Shown: piece by piece, positions 1 to 8,371 of the stretch
Layout of the letters: the number at the start of each line of letters is the position of its first letter
Position numbering within the stretch: position 1 is the first letter of the stretch
Assembly: GCA_020073645.1 (NCBI GenBank)
Contig: JAIQET010000004.1
Span: 1-64,000, forward strand
Length of the DNA: 64,000 nucleotides
Direction: 5' to 3'
Source of the DNA: Terriglobia bacterium
Lineage (GTDB): Bacteria > Acidobacteriota > Terriglobia > Terriglobales > Acidobacteriaceae
Program-made: the position numbers and the translations under genes
Notes under the pieces: generated by a model
The model's database searches: none
The model's input: the letters and a program-made list of their open reading frames with translations, nothing else
Told to the model about the DNA's origin: nothing

Positions 1-2328
1 TTCCGGCAGCAGCGCATGTCGGGCATCGTCGTAGAGTTGCACGATCGCCAGCCTCGCGTTCCCGCAAAAGACGTGATCTCTGTGCTGGATGCGGCGCCCG
101 TGCTCGACGAGTCCCTGCTCCGCCTGGGCAAGTGGATTGCGGATTACTACCTGGCGCCCCTGGGCGAGGTCTTCCGCAGCATGTTGCCGCTGGGAGCGGA
201 GTTCAAGCGGACCATCGCCTACCGCATCACGGAGGAAGGGCAACTCGCGCTGCACCTGGCGGGTATGTCGGGATCGTCGGCCCGCTCGCGGAAGAGGCCG
301 GAAGATCAACTCGCCGAGTTCCGCGTGCTCGACTATCTCGCCGAACGCGAGCTGGTGCACGAGCCGAGGCTGCACACGGCCACCCATGCCTCCAAGTCGG
401 TGCTGGCCGGCATGGTGCGCAAGCAGTGGATTGAGCGAGAGGACCTCTCGGGCGCACGCGACGCGGCGCGTACGGTGAAGGTCGCGGTACTGAAGACTGC
501 CGAGGGCAAACTCAACGCCAATCAGAGAACCCTGGTTGACACACTCGCTGCGGCTGGCGGCAAAGTCGCAGTCGAAACGCTGCACACCCTGGAAGTCCCG
601 CGCACGACCCTGCACACGCTAGTCAAGCGCGGACTGGTGGAGATTGTCGAAGAGCCGGCCGAGTTCACCATGTCTGGGCTCAAAGCCCGGCCCTCGCCGT
701 TTGACTTTGAGTTCAACCCGGCACAGCAGGAGGCGCTGCGGCGCATCCAGGACGGCGTGGACGCCCGCAAATTCGCCGGGCTCTTGCTACACGGCGTGAC
801 CGGATCGGGGAAGACCGCAGTTTATCTGGCAGGAATGCGCGCGGTGCTGGCGGCGGGACGCTCAGCGATCCTGCTTGTGCCCGAGATCGGGCTTACGCCC
901 GCGGTCGCGGCGGACCTGCACCAGGTCTTCGGCGACGAAGTTGCGATTCTGCACTCCGGGCTGTCTGATCGGGAGCGAGCGGAACAGTGGCATCGCATTC
1001 AGCGCGGAGAGGCACGGATGGTGGTGGGGACGCGGTCGGCGGTGTTTGCTCCGGTATCGGACCTGGCTTTGATGATCGTGGATGAAGAACAGGATTCTTC
1101 GTACAAGCAGGAAGAGACGCCACGGTATCACGCGCGAGACGTGGCCGTGATGCGGGCCAAGATGGCGAACGCGGTGGTGGTGCTGGGTTCGGCCACGCCA
1201 TCGCTGGAGTCCTACTTCAACGCAACCAGGAACAAGTATGCGCTGCTGGACTTGCCTGACCGGGTGGAACAGCGGCCACTGCCCGAGGTTGAGATCATCG
1301 ACATGCGGCAGGAGTTCCAGGAAACCGGAAGCGAGCAGGTGATCTCGCGCAAGCTGGCGGAGGAAATCAGAGAGCGGCTGGAACGCAAGGAGCAGGTGAT
1401 GGTACTGCTCAACCGCCGCGGATTCTCTCCCGTAGTACTGTGCCGGGCGTGCGGAAGAACGATGGAATGTCGCAACTGCGCCGTTGCCCTCACCCACCAC
1501 AAGCGTTCGCACCGCATGGAGTGCCACTACTGCGGATTCATGGCGCCGGTGCCGAAAGCGTGTGGCGAGTGCGGCAGCGAGTACGTGTATTTCCTGGGGA
1601 CGGGATCAGAGAAGCTGGAGGAATTGCTGCATGGCATGTTTCCGCAGGCGCGCATTGGGCGGTTGGATCGCGATACGGTGCACGGACGCGAGGACTTCGA
1701 GCGCGCGTTGAATGCTCTGAATGAAGGCGCACTCGACATGCTGGTGGGCACGCAGATGATCGCCAAAGGACACGATATTCATGGGGTCACATTGGTCGGC
1801 GTGGTGGGAGCAGACATCGCACTGGGGTTGCCTGATTTTCGCGCCGCGGAGCGCACTTTTCAGTTACTGACCCAAGTGGCAGGTCGCGCGGGGCGCGGGC
1901 AGACGCCAGGAAGAGTTGTCCTGCAAACCTACTTCCCCGATCACTACGCCGTGCAATTCGCGGCGCGGCACGACTTTGCGGGTTTCTACGACAAGGAGCT
2001 GCGATTTCGCAGTTGGATGCACTATCCGCCGTACAGCGCATTGGCGAATGTGCTGGTGCGCAGCCACAAGCTCGATGAAGCGCTCAAGTGGTCGGGTGTT
2101 CTGGGCAAGTGGTTCGAGCAGACGCGGCATGAGGGCATTCGCGTGTTGGGCCCGGCGGCAGCGCCCATCCTGCGGCTCAAGCGCGATTACCGCTATCACT
2201 TTGTGTTGAAGTCAGCCAGCCGGGAAAAGCTCAACGCGCTGTTGCGCGCCATGGTCACCTACGCGACCCAGCAGAAAATTCCGCGCACCCAGCTGATTGT
2301 GGACGTAGATGCTCTATGGCTGATGTGA
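1..2328 (+). CDS. priA: Primosomal protein N' (PriA helicase), 5'-truncated by window edge
   Basis: PriA is the 3'-to-5' DNA helicase that reloads the replisome at stalled forks. The ORF track starts it at an ATG at base 16, but the frame is open to base 1 and the first residues look like the middle of the N-terminal DNA-binding domain, so the true start lies outside the window. A Walker A motif (GVTGSGKT, about residue 260), a DEEQ box followed by DSSYKQ, and an eight-cysteine zinc region (CRACGRTMECRNC, then CHYC and CGEC) are all visible. The usual box II is DEEH, so the Gln is a small variation. The helicase C-terminal half with a QVAGRAGRG motif is complete and ends in TGA. Identification is firm. 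Confidence 0.95.
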   Translation, partial: FRQQRMSGIVVELHDRQPRVPAKDVISVLDAAPVLDESLLRLGKWIADYYLAPLGEVFRSMLPLGAEFKRTIAYRITEEGQLALHLAGMSGSSARSRKRPEDQLAEFRVLDYLAERELVHEPRLHTATHASKSVLAGMVRKQWIEREDLSGARDAARTVKVAVLKTAEGKLNANQRTLVDTLAAAGGKVAVETLHTLEVPRTTLHTLVKRGLVEIVEEPAEFTMSGLKARPSPFDFEFNPAQQEALRRIQDGVDARKFAGLLLHGVTGSGKTAVYLAGMRAVLAAGRSAILLVPEIGLTPAVAADLHQVFGDEVAILHSGLSDRERAEQWHRIQRGEARMVVGTRSAVFAPVSDLALMIVDEEQDSSYKQEETPRYHARDVAVMRAKMANAVVVLGSATPSLESYFNATRNKYALLDLPDRVEQRPLPEVEIIDMRQEFQETGSEQVISRKLAEEIRERLERKEQVMVLLNRRGFSPVVLCRACGRTMECRNCAVALTHHKRSHRMECHYCGFMAPVPKACGECGSEYVYFLGTGSEKLEELLHGMFPQARIGRLDRDTVHGREDFERALNALNEGALDMLVGTQMIAKGHDIHGVTLVGVVGADIALGLPDFRAAERTFQLLTQVAGRAGRGQTPGRVVLQTYFPDHYAVQFAARHDFAGFYDKELRFRSWMHYPPYSALANVLVRSHKLDEALKWSGVLGKWFEQTRHEGIRVLGPAAAPILRLKRDYRYHFVLKSASREKLNALLRAMVTYATQQKIPRTQLIVDVDALWLM

Positions 2329-2394
2329 TGGACCAGGCTTTAGCCATCACCCGTCAGGCCAGGGGTATCGTGTGCTGGCTATCGGGATGCTCCA

Positions 2395-2476
2395 GCCGCG
2401 GAGCGGCGGCAGAAATTAGCCCCGGGCGTGAGCCCGGGGTAGGCAGCATGAAACGGGTTCGAGTCCCTTCAGGGAC
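2395..2476. repeat. Array of three perfect GC-rich hairpins
   Basis: Within 82 bases of the priA / binding-protein intergenic region there are three perfect palindromes: GCCGC-GGA-GCGGC (2395-2407), CCCCGGGC-GTGA-GCCCGGGG (2420-2439) and GTCCCT-TC-AGGGAC (2463-2476). No T-tract follows them. The arrangement resembles dispersed non-coding hairpin elements seen in acidobacterial genomes. The ORF drawn through it (2316-2771, plus) is a shadow. It lies between the convergent 3' ends of two genes and may also act in termination. Confidence 0.6.
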
Positions 2477-2523
2477 GACAGGGAGTTGCAACACAGACTC
2501 CTCAGTCATCAGGATGGCGCTGG

Positions 2524-2549
2524 TGGCCGGCGTGACGCCGGCGCTACGG
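2524..2549 (-). repeat. GTAGCGCCGGCG palindromic repeat, copy 1
   Basis: On the minus strand this reads CCGTAGCGCCGGCGTCACG followed by CCGGCC, with a GCCGGCG/CGCCGGC stem. It belongs to the family found again at 4956, 10627, 22739 and 29659. The stop codon of the adjacent binding-protein gene (TAG at 2546-2544, minus) is the TAG inside GTAGCGCC, so the element reaches into the coding end. Confidence 0.75.
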
Positions 2550-3431
2550 CTGGTTTTTCCTCTGCAGGAATTCTCGCACCACTTGCTTCACATCGCGATG
2601 CTGGCCGTCCACGGCGTAATTAAGTTGACGCATCTCTTCATCAGAAATCTTTCCCGCGAGTTCGTCGAGCGCCGCTTTCACTTCGGGGTGCGCCGCGATG
2701 GTCTGCTCGCGAACAATCGGAACCGCTTCGTAGGGCGGAAAGTAGTGGCGGTCATCTTCGAGCACAAATAAATCCAGGGCTGGGATGAGGCCGTCGGTGG
2801 CGTTGCCCGCGGCCAGGTCGATCTGCTTGTCTTTCAGGGCACGGGCGAGCAGTCCCAAGTCCATGATGCGCGGTGACTCGGCAAAGCGCAGGCCGTAGGT
2901 GGCGGCCAACCCTTTGTAGCCGTCGGGACGTTCCATGAATTCGTAGCCAAAGCCGGCGCGCCATTGCGGCGCGTGTGTCGCAGCTTGCGAAATGGTCTTG
3001 AGGCCGAGGCGACGGGCGTCTTCTCCGCGAATTTCAATGGCGAAGGTGTCATTGAAGCCGAGTGGCAGACCGACGGCGAGGTGGAAGCGTTGCGCGTACT
3101 CGGCCTTCACGCGGCTGTACACAATCTCACGCGCGCCCTCCGGCTTTTGCTTCAGAATGGCGGTCAGCGCGGTGCCGGTGTATTCGGGGTAGATATCAAT
3201 GCGCCCGCCAAGAATCGCCTGCTGGCAGATGTAGGTGCCGGCAAGATAGAAGCGGCGCTCGACAGTCAGATGGGTCTTGGCTTCGATCTGCTGCGCGATG
3301 ATTTCGCCGAGGATGAGTTGCTCGGTGAAGTTCTTGGAGCCAACGACGATACGATTCTCGCGGGACGGACCGCAGGCGATGAGCAGACTGGCCACGCACA
3401 AAAGGATCGAGAGTCGGCGTATTGTCGGCAT
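2544..3431 (-). CDS. Osmoprotectant (glycine betaine/choline-type) ABC transporter substrate-binding lipoprotein
   Basis: A periplasmic binding protein of the OpuAC/OpuBC-OpuCC family, which delivers betaine, choline or related quaternary amines to an ABC importer. After an N-terminal hydrophobic signal ending in LLIAC (lipobox), the mature part begins with IVVGSKNFTEQLILGEI, the typical family opening, and later carries DIYPEYTGTAL. I place the start at the ATG at 3431 rather than the GTG at 3452 because the signal peptide begins there. It is the last gene of the minus-strand ATPase-permease-binding protein set and is separated from the permease by a palindromic repeat. Its stop codon lies in another repeat. 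About 295 aa, normal length. Confidence 0.9.
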   Translation of the reverse strand: MPTIRRLSILLCVASLLIACGPSRENRIVVGSKNFTEQLILGEIIAQQIEAKTHLTVERRFYLAGTYICQQAILGGRIDIYPEYTGTALTAILKQKPEGAREIVYSRVKAEYAQRFHLAVGLPLGFNDTFAIEIRGEDARRLGLKTISQAATHAPQWRAGFGYEFMERPDGYKGLAATYGLRFAESPRIMDLGLLARALKDKQIDLAAGNATDGLIPALDLFVLEDDRHYFPPYEAVPIVREQTIAAHPEVKAALDELAGKISDEEMRQLNYAVDGQHRDVKQVVREFLQRKNQP

Positions 3432-3471
3432 TTTCTGAGACCGTGCAAGCACCGTCTCTACACAAAAATAT

Positions 3472-3497
3472 CGTAGAGACGCAGCTTGCTGCGTCTC
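3472..3497. repeat. 26-bp dispersed palindrome (GAGACGCAGC-TT-GCTGCGTCTC), copy 1
   Basis: A perfect 10-bp stem with a 2-base loop, preceded by CGTA. The same 26 bases occur at 28468-28493. This copy sits between the permease and binding-protein genes and could form an mRNA hairpin that changes the expression ratio of the two. No mobility genes are associated. Confidence 0.75.
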
Positions 3498-3503
3498 GGG
3501 CGA

Positions 3504-4136
3504 CTACCCTGGACTCAGCCGTTTCTCCAGCCAGCCCAAACTAACGTCTGCGAGTATCGCCAGAAGTGCGGCGGGAATGGCCCCTGCCAGAATGACCTGA
3601 TTATTGACCATCGCCAGCCCGCGGAAGATGTATTCGCCCAGGCCGCCGGCGCCGATCGCGGCGGCAATTGTCGCCAGGCCGACCGAAATCACGGCGGCGA
3701 CGCGCACGCCCGCGATGATCACACCTAGGGCCAGCGGCAGTTCCACCTGAAAGAGCAGTTGGCGATCGGTCATGCCCATGCCGCGTCCGGCCTCGACCAC
3801 GGCCGGGTCCACGCCCTTGATGCCGGTGTAGGTGTTGCGAATCAGCGGCAGCAGCGCGTAGAGCGTGAGCGCGAGAATGGCGAGGCGATCAGCGCGCTCC
3901 CCAATCCAGGGCGCCGGCAACAGAAATCCAAACAACGCGAGGCTGGGAATGGTCTGGATGATGTTGGCGCTGCCCAGGATCGGCTTGTTGAGCGCGGGCC
4001 AGCGAGTAATCAGGACGCCGAGCGGAATTCCGATCAGCACCGCGAAAACGGTCGAGACGCCGACCAGCCACAGGTGTTCGAGGGTGAGTTCCGCCACCTC
4101 GGCGTGATTCTGCAGCATGAATTGCCAGACATTCAT
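3504..4136 (-). CDS. Osmoprotectant ABC transporter permease
   Basis: An inner-membrane permease of the OpuCB/ProW type with about six hydrophobic segments, 210 aa. The ABC-interaction (EAA-like) loop is visible as VEAGRGMGMTDRQLLFQVELP around residues 125-145, and GAGGLGEYIFRGL follows, as in OpuB/OpuC permeases. The start overlaps the stop of the upstream ATPase gene by four bases (ATGA), so the two are translationally coupled. Only one permease is present, whereas OpuC-type systems often carry two; a homodimer is likely. Confidence 0.9.
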   Translation of the reverse strand: MNVWQFMLQNHAEVAELTLEHLWLVGVSTVFAVLIGIPLGVLITRWPALNKPILGSANIIQTIPSLALFGFLLPAPWIGERADRLAILALTLYALLPLIRNTYTGIKGVDPAVVEAGRGMGMTDRQLLFQVELPLALGVIIAGVRVAAVISVGLATIAAAIGAGGLGEYIFRGLAMVNNQVILAGAIPAALLAILADVSLGWLEKRLSPG

Positions 4137-4915
4137 AAGTTGCCTCGCTTCCCGCCGCCGTTGAACTCGGTGCCGAAGGCGTCCACGTAGGCGGCGACCA
4201 GCGGTTCGGTGGAACGGAGAAATTCCTCGGGCGTGAGCACCGTGACCAGGCGGCCCGCTTCCATCAGCGCGATGCGCGTACCAAGCAGCAGGGCTTCGCG
4301 CAGATCGTGCGTCACGAAAACGACCGTTTTCTGCAAGCGCTTCTGGAGCGCAAGAAACTCCCGTTGCAGTTCGGCGCGGGTGATGGGATCGAGAGCGCCG
4401 AAAGGCTCGTCCATCAGGAGAATCGGTGGGTCGGCGGCGAGGGCGCGGGCCACGCCGACGCGCTGCCGCTGTCCGCCCGAAAGCTGCCGCGGATAGCGCG
4501 ACGCGAGTTGGCCATCGAGGCCGACCAGTTGCAGCAATTCCTGCACGCGCTGCCGGATGCGGTCGGCGGGCCAGTCCTCAATCTGCGGCACCAGGCCGAT
4601 GTTGCGGGCGACCGTGAAGTGGGGGAACAGGCCGACTTCCTGGATGACGTAGCCGATCATGCGGCGGAGGCGGATGGGGTCCCATTCTTGTGTGGACTTT
4701 CCATCGACGAAGAGTTGGCCGCTGGTCGGCACTACCAGATGGTTGATGAGTTTGAGCGTGGTGGTTTTGCCGGAACCGCTGCGGCCCAGGAGCACTAGGG
4801 TTTCGCCGCGCCGAACCTCGAGATTCAGATCCTGTAGGAGTTCACGGCCGCCGTCGACGTGGAAGGAGACGTTGCGGAACTCGATGGCAGGACCGTGGTG
4901 TGGGGAATCGTTCAT
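4133..4915 (-). CDS. Osmoprotectant ABC transporter ATP-binding protein
   Basis: The ATPase of the betaine/choline-type importer. Walker A (LLGRSGSGKTTTLK), Q-loop region (VIQEVGLFPHFTV), signature LSGGQRQRVGVARAL, Walker B (ILLMDEPFGALDP) and the H-loop (VFVTHD) are all intact. The track ORF starts at 4966, but the ATG at 4915 (MNDSPHHG) gives a normal N-terminus. There is no C-terminal CBS domain pair, which many OpuCA/ProV proteins use for osmotic sensing, so control must lie elsewhere. First gene of the three-gene transporter set. Confidence 0.92.
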   Translation of the reverse strand: MNDSPHHGPAIEFRNVSFHVDGGRELLQDLNLEVRRGETLVLLGRSGSGKTTTLKLINHLVVPTSGQLFVDGKSTQEWDPIRLRRMIGYVIQEVGLFPHFTVARNIGLVPQIEDWPADRIRQRVQELLQLVGLDGQLASRYPRQLSGGQRQRVGVARALAADPPILLMDEPFGALDPITRAELQREFLALQKRLQKTVVFVTHDLREALLLGTRIALMEAGRLVTVLTPEEFLRSTEPLVAAYVDAFGTEFNGGGKRGNL

Positions 4916-4955
4916 GGTGCTCTCTGGTTGTCCCGACAGCATCGGCGACGCCAAA

Positions 4956-5006
4956 TGCGGGGGCAAGATGCCCCCGCGACAGCCGGCGGGACGCCGGCGC
5001 TACAAG
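4956..5006 (-). repeat. GTAGCGCCGGCG palindromic repeat, copy 2 (two hairpins)
   Basis: Read on the minus strand it is TTGTAGCGCCGGCGTCCCG, CCGGC, then CGCGGGGGCATC, TTGCCCCCGCA: a GCCGGCGT/CCCGCCGGC hairpin followed by a GCGGGGGC/GCCCCCGC hairpin. It lies just after the npdG stop and before the ABC transporter genes, so it may serve as the F420-operon terminator as well as being a dispersed repeat. No T-tract is present. Confidence 0.75.
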
Positions 5007-5011
5007 AACCG

Positions 5012-5698
5012 CTACGGCTGGTATGCCGCGGGCGGCAGGCCCGTAATTCTGATTCCCGAGTGGCCTTTGTGCCGGATGTTGAGGCCGATCAGCAGCGCCG
5101 TGACCTGCTCCAGGATGCGTGCGTTTTCCAGTTTGCCGCCATCGATGGCACGCACGCCAGGAATCTTCGCGGCCAGGGCCCGCGCGACGATGCCGGCCTC
5201 GGCATCGTCGCTGCAGACAAGTATGTCGCAGTCCACAGGGCCTTCTGCATTCAGCAGTTCCGCGGACGCATTCTGGAACGCTGCCACCACCGAGACTCCC
5301 TTGGGCACGATTTCCGCGGTTTCTTGTGCTGCGGAGCCTTGCCAGACTCCGAGCGTACGTGCAGCTCGGCCTCCGACGCTGGCCGCCAGCGGCACGGTGG
5401 CATCGATCACGATGCTCCCAGGCTGAATCGCCGGCTTGATGTGCTTCAGCAGATTGGCGTGGCCTTCAAAGGGGATCGTGAGAACCAGCAGGTTCGACTC
5501 TGCGCACGCGGCTGCGTTTTCCTCGCCCGACACCGGGGCGTTTCCTCCGACTCGCGCCTTGATCTTTGCGGCTGCATCCTGGGCGCGCTTCAGGTCGCGC
5601 GATCCGATGATCACGGTCTCTCCCGCCTGGGCCCAACGCAGCGCCAGGCCAAAGCCCTCCGGCCCGGTGCCGCCGAGGACGGCGATGGGGCGGCTCAT
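5012..5698 (-). CDS. npdG: NADPH-dependent F420 reductase (F420H2:NADP+ oxidoreductase)
   Basis: Transfers hydride between NADP(H) and coenzyme F420. The protein (228 aa) begins with a Rossmann motif IAVLGGTGPEGFGLALRWA and the NADP-phosphate-binding stretch IIGSRDLKRA, and ends with the family pattern ENARILEQVTALLIGLN followed by HKGHSG, characteristic of NpdG/Fno. Its start overlaps the cofH stop by four bases (ATGA). As last gene of the F420 operon it supplies the reduced cofactor for F420-dependent enzymes. Start and identity are both clear. Confidence 0.93.
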   Translation of the reverse strand: MSRPIAVLGGTGPEGFGLALRWAQAGETVIIGSRDLKRAQDAAAKIKARVGGNAPVSGEENAAACAESNLLVLTIPFEGHANLLKHIKPAIQPGSIVIDATVPLAASVGGRAARTLGVWQGSAAQETAEIVPKGVSVVAAFQNASAELLNAEGPVDCDILVCSDDAEAGIVARALAAKIPGVRAIDGGKLENARILEQVTALLIGLNIRHKGHSGIRITGLPPAAYQP

Positions 5699-6927
5699 GC
5701 GAACTCCGGCTCGAAGGCTTCTTCCGTTGTCAATGTGTGGGGCTGCAACTTGATGTGGATGCGCGAGTAGGTCGTGTTGCGCTCGGCGGGAATGCGGCCG
5801 GCTTCCAGAATCAGCGACTGAAATTCTTCCGGACTGGTGTATTGCCCGGCGGTGGCTCCGGCTTCGCGCGAGATATTCTCTTCCATCAAGGTCCCCCCGT
5901 AATCATTCGCGCCCGCGTGCAGGCATAGCTGCGACAGGCGGCGATTGAGCTTCACCCACGAGACTTGAATGTTGTTGATGGCGCCTGCCAGCATCACCCG
6001 CGCAAGAGCGTGAATCTTGAGGTGCTCGGCCAGCGTGGGCCCGGGCCGCGAGAGCCCCTGTTGGAAGAGCAGTGTGTTCTGATGTACGAATCCCAGAGGC
6101 ACAAATTCGGTGAAGCCGCCACTCTCCTGCTGCATTTCGCGCAATAGCAGAAGCTGATTGACCCAGTGCGCAGAAGTTTCCACGTGGCCGTACATCAAGG
6201 TGGACGTGCTGCGGATGCCGCAGCGGTGGGCGGTGCGGATGACCTGCTTCCACTGTTCGGTGGAGAGCTTGTTGCGCGAGAGAACGAAGCGGACATCATC
6301 GTCGAGAATTTCCGCGGCGGTTCCGGGTAGCGTATCGAGTCCGTTGTCGCGCAGCATGCACAGGTAATCGTCGAGCGGCATGCCGGTGAGTTCCACGCCG
6401 TACACGATCTCCATGGGCGAGAAGGCGTGAATGTGCATGCCGGGCACGGCGTTCTTCACCGCGCGCAGGATGTCGCGGTAGTAAGACGAAGGCAGTCCGT
6501 GGGGCAAACCTCCTTGAATACAGACTTCGGTGGCACCCAGATCCCAGGCTTCGCGAGCTTTCTGAGCGACTTGCTCCAGGTTGAGAAAATAGGAGTCGGA
6601 TTCGCGCGGGCCACGGCTGAAGGCGCAGAACTTGCAGCCGACAAAACAGACATTGGTGAAATTGATATTGCGGTTGACCACATAGGTGACGAGATTTCCC
6701 GCCAGCTCCCGGCGCAGCGCATCGGCGGCAACCAGCAGGCCAACCAGATCGTCGCCTTCGGCGTTCGCCAGCAGCAGGCACTGCTCACGCGAAAGCGCGC
6801 CGCCATCCTGAGCGTCCATCACGCACTCAAGCGCGGTGCGCGCTTCAGGTGTCATCCGAGGTGCGACGTCCGGCCATTCCAGCGAGGGGAAGCTCTCCAG
6901 TTCCGATTGGGTTAGAGCACGGGCCAC
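5695..6927 (-). CDS. cofH: FO synthase subunit 2 (CofH, radical SAM, 5-amino-6-ribitylaminouracil-tyrosine transferase)
   Basis: CofH is the radical-SAM enzyme that joins the tyrosine-derived hydroxybenzyl group to 5-amino-6-(D-ribitylamino)uracil, the first step of deazaflavin (FO) assembly. The cluster-binding CX3CX2C is seen in NVCFVGCKFCAFSRG at about residue 95. IQGGLPHGLPSSYY and the C-terminal NDYGGTLMEENISREAGA fit CofH rather than MqnC or CofG. The start is a GTG at 6927 with GGAGGAG just upstream. It follows cofE by 19 bases and overlaps npdG by ATGA. CofG is a separate gene at 9324, so FO synthase is split here rather than fused as in actinobacterial FbiC. Confidence 0.94.
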   Translation of the reverse strand: MARALTQSELESFPSLEWPDVAPRMTPEARTALECVMDAQDGGALSREQCLLLANAEGDDLVGLLVAADALRRELAGNLVTYVVNRNINFTNVCFVGCKFCAFSRGPRESDSYFLNLEQVAQKAREAWDLGATEVCIQGGLPHGLPSSYYRDILRAVKNAVPGMHIHAFSPMEIVYGVELTGMPLDDYLCMLRDNGLDTLPGTAAEILDDDVRFVLSRNKLSTEQWKQVIRTAHRCGIRSTSTLMYGHVETSAHWVNQLLLLREMQQESGGFTEFVPLGFVHQNTLLFQQGLSRPGPTLAEHLKIHALARVMLAGAINNIQVSWVKLNRRLSQLCLHAGANDYGGTLMEENISREAGATAGQYTSPEEFQSLILEAGRIPAERNTTYSRIHIKLQPHTLTTEEAFEPEFA

Positions 6928-6946
6928 AACTCCTCCATTGCACCAG

Positions 6947-7717
6947 TCAGCGAAACAGATCGTTGGCCGCCGGGCGGATCAGGTCGCGGGCGCTGCCCCG
7001 TCCCGGGCGATAACGGAATCCTCGAATGATACACGCTGGTGTGCGAGTTAGCTTGCCGCAGACCAGGCCGGCGGCGCAAGCCAGTTCATCGGCCACAGCA
7101 TCCACGCTGACGCGCAGTTGGTAACCGTGAGGGTCGCGGCGTCCGCGATCATCATGCAGAGGCTTCATGCCGGCCACCCCGATCGCGGCCTCGGTCAGGC
7201 CCTCGCGCCAGGGCCGCCCGAAAGTATCAGTGATGAGGACGGGGATCGAAAGTCGCAGACGTTTTTTCAGTTCGCGGTGCAGTTGCGCCGCCGAGCGGTC
7301 CGGATCTTCGGGAAGCAAGAGCGCGTGACGGCCACCGTCCACGTTGGAAACATCCACCCCGCTGTTCGCGCAGACCAGGCCGTGGCGGGTCTCGGTGATC
7401 AGAACGGTGCGCTTGCGGCGGACAATGCGCTTGCTCTGGGCGAGGGCCAGTTGGGTGACGCGCGCATCGAGATGGTGGCGGCGGGCCCAGGCGCGCAAAG
7501 CGGCAGACGGCTTGACCGTGTTCAGCGGTACGAGTTGCCCTTCCGCCTTGGAAACGATCTTGTGTTTCACGACGAGGATGTCGCCGCGAACCAGCGACAA
7601 CTCTTGATGCTTCAGGGCCTCCAGGAGTTTTTCGGCGACTGAGTCTCCGGGACGAACTTCGCCAGCAACGGGAATTGGAATAATTCGCAGCTCTTGACTC
7701 AGGTTCGGCGGGCTCAT
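6947..7717 (-). CDS. cofE: Coenzyme F420-0:L-glutamate ligase (CofE)
   Basis: A GTP-dependent ligase that adds glutamate to F420-0 and can extend the gamma-glutamyl tail. Family motifs are VVKHKIVSKAEG, ITETRHGLVCANSGVD with SNVDGG, LLPEDPDRSA, and ITDTFGRPWREGLTEAAIG. The protein (256 aa) is a stand-alone CofE as in archaea; the C-terminal nitroreductase-like domain of actinobacterial FbiB is absent. The gene abuts cofC: its ATG starts immediately after the preceding stop. Identification is firm; tail length cannot be read from sequence. Confidence 0.94.
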   Translation of the reverse strand: MSPPNLSQELRIIPIPVAGEVRPGDSVAEKLLEALKHQELSLVRGDILVVKHKIVSKAEGQLVPLNTVKPSAALRAWARRHHLDARVTQLALAQSKRIVRRKRTVLITETRHGLVCANSGVDVSNVDGGRHALLLPEDPDRSAAQLHRELKKRLRLSIPVLITDTFGRPWREGLTEAAIGVAGMKPLHDDRGRRDPHGYQLRVSVDAVADELACAAGLVCGKLTRTPACIIRGFRYRPGRGSARDLIRPAANDLFR

Positions 7718-8371
7718 CTACTCGTTCACTGCCCGAGGGAGGTCTGTCAGGTCCCACTGCCGGACCAGTCGCTGGGTGCGGGTTTCGCCAGCGGCGGCGG
7801 CGAGTTGCCGCAGGTCCGATGGATTATCGATATCGAGCCCAATCCCGGACAGCGGCAGCACCACACACGGTTTCTGCGTCGCCTTCGCCGCTGCCAGATG
7901 CGGTTTGAAGCTGTCGTTGCCGAAGCGCAAGGGAAACAATCCCGCGGGACGTCGCCAGGCCGCGTTGGTGCCGCGGCCGTCGGCTGCCGGTACGAGCACA
8001 GAACCCTCGCTGGGTGCGAGCTTCAGAATTGTTTCCAGCTCCCAAGTCCGGATCAAGGGAATGTCGCCGGGGATGACCAGCGTGCTGTCTACTCCGCGCG
8101 ACTGGCAGACCTGCGTTGCCATCTCAATCGCATCGGTTTCGCTGCGGTTGACGTGGTCAGCAATCACCTCAAAATCGAAACGTTGTGCCAGATCGAGTGC
8201 AAAAGGGTCGCTGGTCACGACCACGACCTCCGGCCGGTTCGCCCAGGTGCCAAGGGTTTCGAGCACATCGAACAACATGGCGTGGGCGAGTTCCACGCGG
8301 CTGGCCTGGTCGAGCACCGCAGCCAGGCGTTGTTTGGCATTCGCGAGATTCTTGACCGGAACCAGGATCAT
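7718..8371 (-). CDS. cofC: 2-phospho-L-lactate (or PEP/3PG) guanylyltransferase (CofC)
   Basis: CofC activates a three-carbon phosphoacid with GTP to form the guanylylated side-chain precursor of F420. The start at 8371 (MILVPVKNLANAKQRL, the family N-terminus) overlaps the cofD stop by ATGA; the longer track ORF is not needed. VVVVTSDPF and VIPGDIPLI fit the nucleotidyltransferase fold. The natural substrate differs between lineages (2-phospholactate, phosphoenolpyruvate or 3-phosphoglycerate) and I cannot assign it from motifs. 217 aa. Confidence 0.92.
   Translation of the reverse strand: MILVPVKNLANAKQRLAAVLDQASRVELAHAMLFDVLETLGTWANRPEVVVVTSDPFALDLAQRFDFEVIADHVNRSETDAIEMATQVCQSRGVDSTLVIPGDIPLIRTWELETILKLAPSEGSVLVPAADGRGTNAAWRRPAGLFPLRFGNDSFKPHLAAAKATQKPCVVLPLSGIGLDIDNPSDLRQLAAAAGETRTQRLVRQWDLTDLPRAVNE

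Noticed and set aside
2316-2771. 151-aa plus-strand ORF after priA
   Set aside because: It runs through the hairpin array and antisense to the binding-protein gene.
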